DNA from: Hoeflea sp038900095 | Lineage (GTDB): Bacteria; Pseudomonadota; Alphaproteobacteria; Rhizobiales; Rhizobiaceae | Assembly (NCBI RefSeq): GCF_038900095.1 | Contig: NZ_JBBMQQ010000002.1 | Span: 558,001-622,000, forward strand | Direction of reading: 5' to 3' | DNA length: 64,000 nucleotides | Shown here: positions 42,657 through 51,917 of the stretch, piece after piece | Layout: each line of letters opens with the position of its first letter | Position numbering within the stretch: position 1 is the stretch's first letter | Notes under the pieces: generated by a model | The model's input: the letters and a program-made list of their open reading frames with translations, nothing else | Told to the model about the DNA's origin: nothing | The model's database searches: none | Translations under genes and position numbers: made by a program

Positions 42657-44111
42657 ATGTATCTCGGACTTGATCTCGGAACGTCATCGCTGAAGGCGCT
42701 GCTGATAGATGACAATCAGCGCATTCTTGGCTCTGCCAGTGCGCCCCTGACCGTGGAACGGCCGCATCACGGATGGTCGGAACAAAATCCCGACAGCTGG
42801 ATCACGGCAACGCGGACGGCGCTGGCGGAACTTGGCAAAACCCATGCATCGGAACTGGCCGGTGTCAGGGGCATCGGTCTGTCCGGTCACATGCATGGCG
42901 CAACGACGATCGACAGGGATGGCAAGGTGATCCGGCCCTGCATCCTGTGGAACGACACGCGCAGCCACCTCGAGGCCGCAGAGCTCGATGCGGATCCGAA
43001 GTTCCGGCAATTGACCGGGAACATCGTGTTCCCCGGCTTCACCGCGCCGAAACTGAAATGGATGGCAGCCAATGAGCCGGAAGCCTTTGCCCGTGTGGCC
43101 AAGGTGCTGTTGCCGAAGGACTACCTGAGGCTCTGGCTGACCGGCGAGGCGATCTCGGAAATGTCGGATTCGGCGGGAACGTCCTGGCTCGATGTCGGCA
43201 AGCGCGCCTGGGACGACACTCTGCTGGCAGCTACCGGTCTTGACCGCAGCCATATGCCTGCGCTGGTCGAGGGCACCGAGCGTGCCGGTGCGCTGCGCAC
43301 TGAAGTGGCCAAGGACCTGGGCTTGCCCGCAGGCATTCCGGTTGCGGGTGGCGCGGGTGACAATGCCGCATCGGCCTGCGGCATGGGAACCGTGGGGGAC
43401 AACCATGCCTTCGCCTCGCTCGGGACCTCGGGCGTGCTGTTTGCCGCCAACAACCGCTATCTGCCCAATCCCGACAGCGCGGTGCATGCGTTCTGTCATG
43501 CACTGCCGGGAACCTGGCACCAGATGGGCGTGATCCTGTCGGCAACGGATTCTCTCAACTGGCTGGCTGGCATCACATCGACGAAACCCTCAACGCTGAC
43601 ATCAGAGCTTGGCGAGGTGTTGCTGGCACCGGGTTCGGTGATGTTCCTGCCCTATCTTTCCGGCGAGCGGACGCCGCACAATGATGCCGCCATCCGCGGC
43701 AGCTTCACCGGTCTCGAACATGAATCCGGTCGCGCCGCCCTGACCCGCGCGGTTCTCGAAGGCGTCTGCTTTGCCTTCCGTGACAGCCTGGGCGCGCTGG
43801 CGCAGGCCGGCACATCGCTGTCGCGGGTCACGGCGATCGGCGGCGGCTCGAAGTCGGATTACTGGCTGCAAGCGCTCGCCACCGTGCTGAACCTGCCCGT
43901 CGACATACCCGAAGGCGGCGATTTCGGCGCAGCCTTCGGAGCCGCCCGGCTTGGTCTGATCGCAGCGGAAAACGCCGATCCCTTCTCGGTGTGCACTCAG
44001 CCGGCCACGGAAAGAACCATTCACCCCAATCGCGATCTCACAGCTGCCTTCGACGAGGCATACCTGAAGTATCGCGCTCTCTATCCCGCAATCAAAGGAG
44101 CCACGTCATGA
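42657..44111 (+). CDS. xylB: Xylulokinase
   Basis: A 484-residue FGGY-family sugar kinase that phosphorylates D-xylulose. MYLGLDLGTSSLKALLID is the first phosphate-binding motif; GLSGHMHGATTID, GGAGDNAASACGMG and TAIGGGSKSDYWLQ are later family and ATP-site motifs. AAAGGA is about eight bases before the ATG. The stop overlaps xylA by four bases. Confidence 0.93.
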   Translation: MYLGLDLGTSSLKALLIDDNQRILGSASAPLTVERPHHGWSEQNPDSWITATRTALAELGKTHASELAGVRGIGLSGHMHGATTIDRDGKVIRPCILWNDTRSHLEAAELDADPKFRQLTGNIVFPGFTAPKLKWMAANEPEAFARVAKVLLPKDYLRLWLTGEAISEMSDSAGTSWLDVGKRAWDDTLLAATGLDRSHMPALVEGTERAGALRTEVAKDLGLPAGIPVAGGAGDNAASACGMGTVGDNHAFASLGTSGVLFAANNRYLPNPDSAVHAFCHALPGTWHQMGVILSATDSLNWLAGITSTKPSTLTSELGEVLLAPGSVMFLPYLSGERTPHNDAAIRGSFTGLEHESGRAALTRAVLEGVCFAFRDSLGALAQAGTSLSRVTAIGGGSKSDYWLQALATVLNLPVDIPEGGDFGAAFGAARLGLIAAENADPFSVCTQPATERTIHPNRDLTAAFDEAYLKYRALYPAIKGATS

Positions 44112-45421
44112 GCACAGGATTTTTCGGAGACGTCACCAAGATCAGGTACGAGGGGCCGGAGAGCACCAATCCGCTGGCCTTTCGCCATTACAATGCCGAC
44201 GAGATGCTCATGGGCAAGCGGATGGAAGACCATCTGCGGTTTGCTGTCGCCTACTGGCACTCCTTTGCCTGGGAGGGTGGCGATCCGTTTGGTGGCCGCA
44301 CCTTCGAGCGTCCCTGGTTTCCGGCAGACTCGATGGAGCTGGCCAAGCTGAAGGCTGATGTTGCCTTCGAGATGTTTTCCGCGCTCGGCAGCCCGTTCTA
44401 CTGTTTCCATGATGCCGACGTGCGTCCGGAAGGCGCGAATTTCGCCGAGAATACCAAGAACCTTGAAGAGATCGTCGACTATTTTGCCGGCAAGCAGGAA
44501 GCGACCGGCGTCAAGCTGTTGTGGGGCACGGCCAACCTGTTCTCCAACCGCCGTTACATGTCGGGGGCAGCGACCAATCCTGATCCTGACGTGTTCGCCT
44601 TTGCCGCAGCGACGGTGAAGACCTGCATGGACGCCACGCACAAGCTTGGCGGCGCAAACTACGTGCTGTGGGGCGGGCGTGAAGGCTACGAGACCCTGCT
44701 CAACACCGACCTGAAGCGCGAGGACGACCAGCTCGGCCGGTTCCTCAACCTGGTGGTCGAGTACAAGCACAAGATCGGCTTCAAGGGCACGATCCTGATC
44801 GAGCCGAAGCCGCAGGAGCCGACCAAACATCAGTATGATTACGACGTTGCCACCGTCTACGGCTTCCTGAAGCGGCATGGGCTCGAAAACGAGGTCAAGG
44901 TCAATATCGAGCAGGGGCACGCGATTCTAGCCGGCCATTCCTTCGAGCACGAGCTGGAACTGGCGCAGGCGCTGGGTATCTTCGGATCGATCGACATGAA
45001 CCGCAATGACTATCAGTCGGGCTGGGACACCGACCAGTTCCCCAACAATGTGCCGGAGATGGCGCTGGCCTATTACGCCATCCTGAAGGGCGGCGGGTTC
45101 TCCACCGGCGGCACCAATTTCGACGCCAAGCTGCGCCGCCAGTCGCTCGATCCGGAAGACCTGCTCTACGCCCATATCGGTGGCATGGATACCTGTGCCC
45201 GGGCCTTGAAGGCGGCGGCGAAAATGGTCGAGGACGGCGTGCTGACCAGTTTTGTCGATGAGCGTTACAAGGGCTGGTCGAAACCGGAAGCCAAAAAAAT
45301 GCTCGACGGCGGCTTCTCGCTGGCAGAGATTGAGGAATGGGTGCGCAAGGCCGACATCAACCCCGAGCCCAAGTCCGGGCGGCAGGAATATCTGGAAAAT
45401 GTCGTCAACCGCTATGTGTGA
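44108..45421 (+). CDS. xylA: Xylose isomerase
   Basis: A 437-residue TIM-barrel enzyme converting D-xylose to D-xylulose with two divalent metals. FCFHD-like sequence (FYCFHDADVRPEG), YVLWGGREGYETLLNTD near residue 186 and LIEPKPQEPTKHQYDYD near 230 carry catalytic His, Glu and Lys residues. NRNDYQSGWDTDQFP is the second metal-site region. The length is typical of the long type II isomerases. AAAGGAG precedes the ATG, which overlaps xylB. Confidence 0.95.
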   Translation: MSTGFFGDVTKIRYEGPESTNPLAFRHYNADEMLMGKRMEDHLRFAVAYWHSFAWEGGDPFGGRTFERPWFPADSMELAKLKADVAFEMFSALGSPFYCFHDADVRPEGANFAENTKNLEEIVDYFAGKQEATGVKLLWGTANLFSNRRYMSGAATNPDPDVFAFAAATVKTCMDATHKLGGANYVLWGGREGYETLLNTDLKREDDQLGRFLNLVVEYKHKIGFKGTILIEPKPQEPTKHQYDYDVATVYGFLKRHGLENEVKVNIEQGHAILAGHSFEHELELAQALGIFGSIDMNRNDYQSGWDTDQFPNNVPEMALAYYAILKGGGFSTGGTNFDAKLRRQSLDPEDLLYAHIGGMDTCARALKAAAKMVEDGVLTSFVDERYKGWSKPEAKKMLDGGFSLAEIEEWVRKADINPEPKSGRQEYLENVVNRYV

Positions 45422-45438
45422 GAGATAATTGATCCAGG

Positions 45439-45468
45439 CGGCGGCTCATTGCGATGGGCCGCCGTTTT
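45439..45468 (+). terminator. Rho-independent terminator after xylA
   Basis: CGGCGGC and GCCGCCG form a 7-bp stem with a 12-base loop, directly followed by TTTT. It ends the LacI-xylB-xylA unit and isolates the following hydrolase gene. Confidence 0.75.
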
Positions 45469-45556
45469 GTTGTGCCCTGTTTTGTTTGCGTACCGGCGTT
45501 GTGTCGCGTAAATCAGGCATCCAGTCTGATTGATCATCCCGGAAGGAAGCCTCGCC

Positions 45557-46354
45557 ATGCAATTTGCCCGCCTGAACGGTGTTGTCATCCATCACCAGGT
45601 GATCGGTGCGGCCCCGGACAAGCCCACGATCGTCTTTGCCAATTCGCTGGGGACGGATTACCGCATCTGGCGTGACGTGATCGTGCGTATGGTCGGAGAC
45701 TACAGCATCATCGCCTACGACAAGCGTGGCCATGGCCTGTCGGAATCGGGTGATGCCGAGATCACCATGGATGATCATATCGATGACCTGATTGCACTGA
45801 TCGAGCATTTCGAGGCCAAGAACGTCATCCTGTGCGGGCTTTCGGTTGGCGGCATGATCGCGCAGGGGCTGGCGGCAAAGAGGCCGGACCTGGTGCGGGC
45901 GCTTGTCCTGTGTGACACCGGCCACAAGATCGGGACGCCGGATATGTGGAATGCGCGCATTTCCGCGATCAGGGAACAGGGCATCGCCGCGATTTCGGAT
46001 GCGATCCTGGAGCGGTGGTTTACCAAGGACTATCGCAGTGCCGACAATGCCGAATTTACCGGCTACCGGATGATGCTCGAACGTACACCGGTTGAAGGCT
46101 ATGTGGGCACCTGCGCGGCAATCCGCGACAGCGATTTCACCAAATCGAGTTCCGAACTGGTGCTGCCGGTCATCTGCGTGGTCGGATCCGAGGACGGCTC
46201 GACCCCGCCTTCGCTGGTCGGCGAAATGGCGCGGCTGATACCGGGTGCGATGTACCAGGAAATCCCCGGCAGTGCGCATCTGCCCTGCATCGAGAAGCCG
46301 GTGGAACTCAGCGAAATCATCAAGGCATTCACCGAGCGGCTTTCGACAAACTGA
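45557..46354 (+). CDS. pcaD: Alpha/beta hydrolase, 3-oxoadipate enol-lactonase-like
   Basis: A 265-residue alpha/beta hydrolase. The nucleophile Ser lies in CGLSVGGMIAQGLA, the oxyanion region in FANSLGTDYRIW, and the catalytic His in GSAHLPCIEKP. These stretches are closest to PcaD, which opens 3-oxoadipate enol-lactone in the beta-ketoadipate pathway. No other protocatechuate gene is present, so the physiological substrate may be another lactone, perhaps a sugar lactone given the neighbours. GGAAGG is eight bases upstream of the ATG. Confidence 0.62.
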   Translation: MQFARLNGVVIHHQVIGAAPDKPTIVFANSLGTDYRIWRDVIVRMVGDYSIIAYDKRGHGLSESGDAEITMDDHIDDLIALIEHFEAKNVILCGLSVGGMIAQGLAAKRPDLVRALVLCDTGHKIGTPDMWNARISAIREQGIAAISDAILERWFTKDYRSADNAEFTGYRMMLERTPVEGYVGTCAAIRDSDFTKSSSELVLPVICVVGSEDGSTPPSLVGEMARLIPGAMYQEIPGSAHLPCIEKPVELSEIIKAFTERLSTN

Positions 46355-46393
46355 AGCCTGCCTGCTGAAGGCCAACATCGAGACGGGACCGAT

Positions 46394-47761
46394 ATGACAT
46401 CCGACACCTCGCCCCAGAAACTGGCCCGCCGCTTTCCCGACAGCTTCCTTTTCGGGGTGGCGACCGCGTCCTACCAGATAGAGGGAGCTGCGACCGCAGA
46501 TGGCCGCAAGCCGTCGATCTGGGACGCGTTCTCGCACATGCCCGGAAGGGTCAAGGGCGGGGACACCGGTGACGAGGCCTGTGACCATTACAATAGGCTG
46601 GAGGCGGATCTCGATCTGATGGCCGGACTGGGCGCGGAAGCCTACCGGTTTTCAATCGCCTGGCCGCGGATCCTTCCCGATGGCACCGGCGCGATCAATG
46701 AAAAGGGATTCGATTTTTACGACCGCCTGCTGGACGGTCTGAAAGCGCGCGGCATCAAGGCGTTCGCGACGCTCTATCACTGGGACCTGCCGCTGGCACT
46801 GATGGGGCGTGGCGGCTGGACGGACCGTGCAACCGCGGATGCCTTTGCCAATTACGCCGGAATCGTCACCAGGCGGCTCGGGGACCGGCTCGATACGGTG
46901 GTCAGCTTCAACGAGCCCTGGTGCTCGGTCTACCTCGGCCACCTGATGGGCGTTCACGCGCCGGGCGAGCGGTCGATGCCAGCGGCGATGGCGGCGCTGC
47001 ATGTCACCAATCTGGCGCACGGCCTCGGTGTACAGGCGATCCGGGCCGAACGTCCAGAACTCCCGGTCGGCATTGTGCTCAATGCGATGAGCGTGATGGC
47101 CGCGACTGACAGCGATGCGGACAGCAAGGCAGCAGAACGGGCGAACGACTTCCACAACGGGGTGTTCTTCGGACCGCTGTTCAAGGGGGCCTATCCGCAC
47201 TCCGTACTCGAAGGATGTCCGGATCTGGTGGGGCACATCAAGGCCGGCGATCTCGAGACGATCAAGCAACCGCTCGATTTCTGGGGTCTGAACTACTACA
47301 CGCCGATGCGGGTGCGCGACGACGCCTCATCGGAGTTTCCCAAGGTCGCCACGGCACCGGCGGTCAAGCCGGAGAAGACCGACATCGGCTGGGAGATCGA
47401 GCCTCTAGGGCTGTCCCATGTCGTCAAGGATCTGTATGGCCGCTACACGCTGCCGGAGTTATACATCACCGAGAACGGTGCTGCGGACAACACGGAAGCG
47501 GAAAACGGCGCTGTCAGCGACACGATGCGGCTGGATTACATTGCAGCCCACCTCTCGGTCGCGGCCGACCTTGTTGCCGAAAACTATCCGCTGAAGGGCT
47601 ATTTCGCCTGGAGCCTGATGGACAATTTCGAATGGGCCGAAGGCTATTCGCAGCGGTTCGGCATCGTGCATGTCGATTATCAAACCCAGACACGCACGAT
47701 CAAGCAATCGGGCTACTGGTACCAGTCGCTGATTGCCGCGCACAAAGCGGGCAAAACCTGA
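46394..47761 (+). CDS. Glycoside hydrolase family 1 beta-glucosidase
   Basis: A 455-residue TIM-barrel glycosidase. It begins with PDSFLFGVATASYQIEGA. The acid/base Glu is in SFNEPWCSVYLGH near residue 174, and the nucleophile Glu in LYITENGAAD near 358. Later GYFAWSLMDNFEWAEGY is the family C-terminal signature. There is no signal peptide, so it acts in the cytosol on imported beta-glucosides or cello-oligosaccharides. It lies 39 bases after the hydrolase gene and its stop abuts the convergent epimerase gene. Confidence 0.92.
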   Translation: MTSDTSPQKLARRFPDSFLFGVATASYQIEGAATADGRKPSIWDAFSHMPGRVKGGDTGDEACDHYNRLEADLDLMAGLGAEAYRFSIAWPRILPDGTGAINEKGFDFYDRLLDGLKARGIKAFATLYHWDLPLALMGRGGWTDRATADAFANYAGIVTRRLGDRLDTVVSFNEPWCSVYLGHLMGVHAPGERSMPAAMAALHVTNLAHGLGVQAIRAERPELPVGIVLNAMSVMAATDSDADSKAAERANDFHNGVFFGPLFKGAYPHSVLEGCPDLVGHIKAGDLETIKQPLDFWGLNYYTPMRVRDDASSEFPKVATAPAVKPEKTDIGWEIEPLGLSHVVKDLYGRYTLPELYITENGAADNTEAENGAVSDTMRLDYIAAHLSVAADLVAENYPLKGYFAWSLMDNFEWAEGYSQRFGIVHVDYQTQTRTIKQSGYWYQSLIAAHKAGKT

Positions 47762-48766
47762 TCAGCGCACCACGAAGCCGTGGGCGAAAGGGTCTTCCTC
47801 GTCATCGATGGTGATCGTGTTGAGACCCGTTTCGACGGCCCAGCCGGCGATTGACGGTATAATCGCCGGTTTGCCCGCGACTTCGGCTGCCGCCTCGACG
47901 CGGCCGTGAAACAGCGAGCCGATGATGCTTTCATGGACGAAATCATCTCCGGGCTTGAGTTTGCCTTTCGCCGCCCACTGCGCCATGCGCGCCGACGTGC
48001 CGGTGCCGCAGGGCGAACGGTCGATGGCCTTGTCGCCATAAAAAACCGCGTTCCGGGCATGGGCTTCGGGTCTGGTGGGGGCTCCGGTCCAGAGGATGTG
48101 GCTCAAGCCACGGATGTCGGGTTTTTCCGGGTGGACGAATTCATGTTGGCTGTTGAGGCGTTCCCGCAAGGCCGGGCTCATGCGGACGAGATCGGCAGCT
48201 GAGAAGTTCGCCATGTCTGCAAAGTTCTCCTGGGTATCGACAATGGCGTAGAAATTGCCGCCATAGGCGACATCGACGGTGATTTCGCCCAATCCCTCGC
48301 ACTGGGTCCTGATGCCGGCTGAATGCAGGAAGGCCGGCACATTTGTCAGCCTGACTTCGGTGACCTTGCGGCCGGCCTGCTGATAGCGGGCGACGATGCG
48401 GCCAGCGGGGGTGTCGATGGCCAGAACACCCGGCTCACGCGGGCTGACCAGCCCGTTTTCGATTGCCATGGTAACCGTGCCGATGGTGCCGTGTCCGCAC
48501 ATCGGCAGGCAGCCCGAGGTTTCGATGAACAGGAAAGCAATGTCGCAATCATCGCGCGTTGGCGGATAGAGAATGGTGCCCGACATCATGTCATGGCCGC
48601 GTGGCTCGAACATCAGCCCGGTGCGGATCCAGTCATACTCGGCAAGGAAATGGGCGCGGCGTTCGAGCATGGTCGCGCCATCAAGCTGCGGACCGCCGCC
48701 GGTGACGACACGCACCGGATTGCCGCAGGTGTGGCCGTCGATACAGAAGAAACGATTGCGCGCCAT
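47762..48766 (-). CDS. 4-hydroxyproline epimerase (proline racemase family)
   Basis: A 334-residue cofactor-free epimerase. The two catalytic Cys residues are C90 in LPMCGHGTIG and C253 in DRSPCGTGTSAR. Having Cys at both sites fits an epimerase/racemase rather than a dehydratase, and CGTGTSARMAQ favours 4-hydroxyproline over proline. It converts trans-4-hydroxy-L-proline to cis-4-hydroxy-D-proline. It is 23 bases downstream of the amino-acid dehydrogenase gene, which would use the D-product. Confidence 0.85.
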   Translation of the reverse strand: MARNRFFCIDGHTCGNPVRVVTGGGPQLDGATMLERRAHFLAEYDWIRTGLMFEPRGHDMMSGTILYPPTRDDCDIAFLFIETSGCLPMCGHGTIGTVTMAIENGLVSPREPGVLAIDTPAGRIVARYQQAGRKVTEVRLTNVPAFLHSAGIRTQCEGLGEITVDVAYGGNFYAIVDTQENFADMANFSAADLVRMSPALRERLNSQHEFVHPEKPDIRGLSHILWTGAPTRPEAHARNAVFYGDKAIDRSPCGTGTSARMAQWAAKGKLKPGDDFVHESIIGSLFHGRVEAAAEVAGKPAIIPSIAGWAVETGLNTITIDDEEDPFAHGFVVR

Positions 48767-48789
48767 GGCTAACTCATCGGTAGAGGGGG

Positions 48790-50034
48790 TCAGAAACGGT
48801 CGGGCCGGCAGGCCGAAATGTCAATACTCGGAGTCCGGTGGGACAGAAGATCCGCGACGAGACGTCCCATCGCTGCCGACTGGGTCAATCCAAGGTGGCC
48901 GTTGCCGAAGGCCAGCAAAATGGAGGGATCTTCGGGGAGGGTGCCGATCACCGGCAGACTGTCCGGAATCGACGGCCTGAACCCCATCCATTCAGTACCG
49001 CCGCCGGTTTTCAGTCCGGGGAGAAAGGTTGCAGCCTTTTCGAGCATGGATTTCGAGCGGGCGTAATTGGGCGGCAAATCGAGCCCGCCGAGTTCGACCG
49101 CGCCGCCAACCCGCAGACCGGTTTCCAATGGCGTGATGACAAAACCATGATTGCCGAAGATCAGTTGCCGCTTGAGATCGAATGCATCCCGGGGAAGCGT
49201 GGTGTTGTAACCGCGCTCGGTATCAAGCGGGATGCGGAGCCGGGTGACCGGGTTGATCAGGCGTGTCGACCAGGCCCCGGCGCAGATAACGATGCGGTCG
49301 GCCTCGTGCGTGGTACTGTCGGCAAGCCTGATCAAGGGGCCTTTTTCGGAGTGCTCCAGCCCGGCAACCTCTGCCTTTTCGAAGACGGCACCGTTGCGTT
49401 CGGCATGGGCCCACAGCGCCTGGGCAAAGGCCTGTGGTTCGGAGACGGTTTTCCAGCCGGGGACGAAAGTGCCGGCGACAAAACGCGATGACAGGCCGGG
49501 CTGAAGCTCGGCCAGGCGGCTGCCGCGGACATGCTCGAAGGCGATGCCTGCCTGTTCGCGCTGCCGCCATCCGCTGGCCGCGGCGTCGAACTCGGCTTCG
49601 CTTTCGTAAAGCTCCAGTGATCCGTCATGGCGGACCATCCCGGCAATGCCGGCCCGGTCGACCAGCGCCATCATCTCGGATTCAGCCAGCCGCATCAACG
49701 CTGTCTGGGTTGCGATGGAAGCCTGGTAGCGAGCCGGCAGGCTGGCTTTCCAGAACTGCCACAACCAGGGTGCCAGCCGTGGCAGGTAGGATGGACGGAT
49801 CGTCAGCGGGCCGAGCGGATCTAGCAGCCATTTCGGCGCCTTGCGCAGGATCTTGGGCGAGGCCAGCGGCATGATGTCGGAGAATGCAAGTGCCGCAGCA
49901 TTGCCCTTGCTGGTTTCCTGCGCCAGGCCGGACCGGTCGATTACCGTGACCTTGTGCCCGGCTTCTGCCAGCTGTGCTGCGGTGGCTATGCCGACCACGC
50001 CAGCGCCAACGATGATGATCCGGTTGGTGCTCAT
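48790..50034 (-). CDS. D-amino-acid dehydrogenase-like FAD oxidoreductase
   Basis: A 414-residue DadA-type flavoprotein. The Rossmann motif is VGAGVVGIATA at residues 9-19, with the usual second element VTVIDRSG. Later MGFRPSIPDSLPVIG and GNGHLGLTQSAAMG are DAO-family C-terminal motifs. Next to a hydroxyproline epimerase it likely oxidises cis-4-hydroxy-D-proline, passing electrons to the respiratory chain. The ATG overlaps the stop of trhO by four bases. Confidence 0.85.
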   Translation of the reverse strand: MSTNRIIIVGAGVVGIATAAQLAEAGHKVTVIDRSGLAQETSKGNAAALAFSDIMPLASPKILRKAPKWLLDPLGPLTIRPSYLPRLAPWLWQFWKASLPARYQASIATQTALMRLAESEMMALVDRAGIAGMVRHDGSLELYESEAEFDAAASGWRQREQAGIAFEHVRGSRLAELQPGLSSRFVAGTFVPGWKTVSEPQAFAQALWAHAERNGAVFEKAEVAGLEHSEKGPLIRLADSTTHEADRIVICAGAWSTRLINPVTRLRIPLDTERGYNTTLPRDAFDLKRQLIFGNHGFVITPLETGLRVGGAVELGGLDLPPNYARSKSMLEKAATFLPGLKTGGGTEWMGFRPSIPDSLPVIGTLPEDPSILLAFGNGHLGLTQSAAMGRLVADLLSHRTPSIDISACRPDRF

Positions 50035-50972
50035 GCGTCTTCGGTGCCGGCGTTGGCGGCTGCGCGGTCAGCCAGCATCTGCCGGTGACGCATGCGGAAG
50101 CGTTCGCGGTCTTCCTCGCTGCGGCTGTGATAGCAGTGCGGACAGGAAGCGCCTTCCTCATAAAGCGGTGATGCCTGTTCTTCGGGCGTTACCGGATTGC
50201 GGCAGGCGCGGCAGAGAATTTCATCGCTTTCGCGAAGGCCGTGGGTGACCGCGACGCGTTCGTCAAACACGAAACAGGAGCCTTGCCACAGGCTTTCTTC
50301 CTCCGGCACATTCTCCAGGTACTTCAGAATTCCGCCCTTGAGATGGTAGACGTTTTCATAGCCTCTGGCGCGCATGAAGGCGGTCGCCTTTTCGCAGCGG
50401 ATGCCTCCGGTGCAAAACATGGCGATGGGCTTGCTCTTGTCTTCGATTCCGGCATTTTCCACCCATTCGGGGAACTCCCGGAAAGTGCTGGTCTCGGGGT
50501 TGACCGCACCCTTGAAGGTTCCAATGCCGACCTCATAGTCATTGCGGGTGTCGATCACGATGGTATCGGGGTCCGAAATAAGCTTGTTCCAGTCTTCCGG
50601 ATCGACATAGGCACCGACGCCTTCCAAGGGATCGATGTCGGGCACGCCCATCGTGACGATCTCCTTCTTCAGGCGGACCTTCATGCGCCTGAACGGCATC
50701 CTGTGGGCACTGCTTTCCTTGTGCTCCAGCGCCTCGAGACCTGGAATTGCCCGAAGATGCGCGAGCACCGCATCGATGGCGGAGCGGGAACCGGCAATGG
50801 TGCCGTTGACGCCTTCGCGGGCCAGCAGCAAAGTGCCCCTGACGCCCTGTTGCACACACAGATCGGCCAAGGGCGGCTGCAGCGCCTCATGGTCGGCGAG
50901 GCGTGCGAAATGGTAGAGCGCGGCGACAACAACCGGCTGGTTCGGAACAGGTGTTTTTGCAGGTGTCTTCAT
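50031..50972 (-). CDS. trhO: tRNA uridine(34) hydroxylase (rhodanese family)
   Basis: A 313-residue TrhO/YceA protein that hydroxylates U34 of tRNAs with molecular oxygen. An N-terminal domain (LYHFARLAD, GVRGTLLLAREGVNGTIAG) is followed by a rhodanese domain with active Cys187 in MFCTGGIRCEKA. The C-terminal cysteines (CRACRNPV, SCPHC) look like a metal site. The start MKTPAKTPVP is preferred over an in-frame ATG at 51047, but neither has a strong ribosome-binding site. It leads a three-gene unit with two amino-acid catabolic genes, an unrelated function. Confidence 0.87.
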   Translation of the reverse strand: MKTPAKTPVPNQPVVVAALYHFARLADHEALQPPLADLCVQQGVRGTLLLAREGVNGTIAGSRSAIDAVLAHLRAIPGLEALEHKESSAHRMPFRRMKVRLKKEIVTMGVPDIDPLEGVGAYVDPEDWNKLISDPDTIVIDTRNDYEVGIGTFKGAVNPETSTFREFPEWVENAGIEDKSKPIAMFCTGGIRCEKATAFMRARGYENVYHLKGGILKYLENVPEEESLWQGSCFVFDERVAVTHGLRESDEILCRACRNPVTPEEQASPLYEEGASCPHCYHSRSEEDRERFRMRHRQMLADRAAANAGTEDA

Positions 50973-51104
50973 GTCAGCGGGAATAGCGCGTTCGTGCAAT
51001 TCAGGCAATCGGTCTGTGGCGTCCACATGACCTTGCAGCATGGACAAGCTTTGGCCGAAAGGCTATTCCGGGGCTCCAGTTGATGACGCGAAAGGACAAG
51101 CGCC

Positions 51105-51743
51105 ATGGGTGACAAAACCCAAGCCCTCATTTCCATTCTGAAATTGCAGCCTGTCGTGCCCGTGCTCGTCATCAAGGATCTCGCCCATGCGGTGCCGCTG
51201 GCGCGTGCCCTGGTCGCGGGTGGCCTGAAAGCCATCGAGATCACCATGAGAACGCCGGTGGCGCTGCAGGCCATTCGTGCCGTGGCTGACGAGGTTGAAG
51301 GCGCTGTTCCGGGCGCAGGTACGGTGCTCAATGCGAAGCAGTACCACCAGGCGGTCGAGGCCGGGTCGCAGTTCATCGTTTCGCCCGGCACGACGCTTGA
51401 ACTGCTGGATGTCGCCCGCAAGTCGCCGGTGCCATTGTTGCCGGGTGCAGCAACCCCCAGCGAGGTGATGGCGCTGAAGGAAGAGGGCTACCAGGTTCTC
51501 AAGTTCTTCCCGGCAGAACAGGCCGGCGGGGCGGCCTACCTCAAGTCGCTTTCATCGCCGCTGGCCGGAATGCTGTTCTGCCCGACCGGCGGGATCACGC
51601 CGGACAATGCGCGCGATTATCTCTCGCTGCCCAACGTGGTTTGCGTCGGTGGTTCCTGGGTTGCGCCTACGGCGCTGGTTGAAGCCGGTGACTGGGACGG
51701 CATCACCCGGCTGGCGATGGAAGCATCGCGGCTTGCGGCCTAG
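51105..51743 (+). CDS. eda: 2-dehydro-3-deoxy-phosphogluconate aldolase
   Basis: A 212-residue trimeric class I aldolase that splits KDPG into pyruvate and glyceraldehyde 3-phosphate in the Entner-Doudoroff pathway. E46 in IEITMRT and the Schiff-base K133 in QVLKFFPAE are present, as is CPTGGITPDN for phosphate binding. AAGGAC precedes the ATG. It is divergent from trhO. No edd gene is nearby, so it may be a solitary copy. Confidence 0.92.
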   Translation: MGDKTQALISILKLQPVVPVLVIKDLAHAVPLARALVAGGLKAIEITMRTPVALQAIRAVADEVEGAVPGAGTVLNAKQYHQAVEAGSQFIVSPGTTLELLDVARKSPVPLLPGAATPSEVMALKEEGYQVLKFFPAEQAGGAAYLKSLSSPLAGMLFCPTGGITPDNARDYLSLPNVVCVGGSWVAPTALVEAGDWDGITRLAMEASRLAA

Positions 51744-51917
51744 GGCTGGATCTCCCAAACTTGCGATCGAGCTACGGGATCACCGGTCATGACTTATGGC
51801 CGGTGTGAAACGGCGTTTGCCGTGAGAACGGTTTGAAACCGGGAACCTGAATTCCTATCTGAATCTGGAAGTGACCGGACGGCACTGCCACACTGAGGAA
51901 GACAAGGACCCACTACC
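51744..51917 (+). other. Gap with two symmetric repeats before the DUF533 gene
   Basis: CACCGG (51781-51786) and CCGGTG (51800-51805) can pair around a 13-base loop but lack a T tract. CGGTTTGAAACCG at 51829-51841 is a 13-base palindrome about 77 bases before the DUF533 start and could be an operator. Nothing else is seen. Confidence 0.3.
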
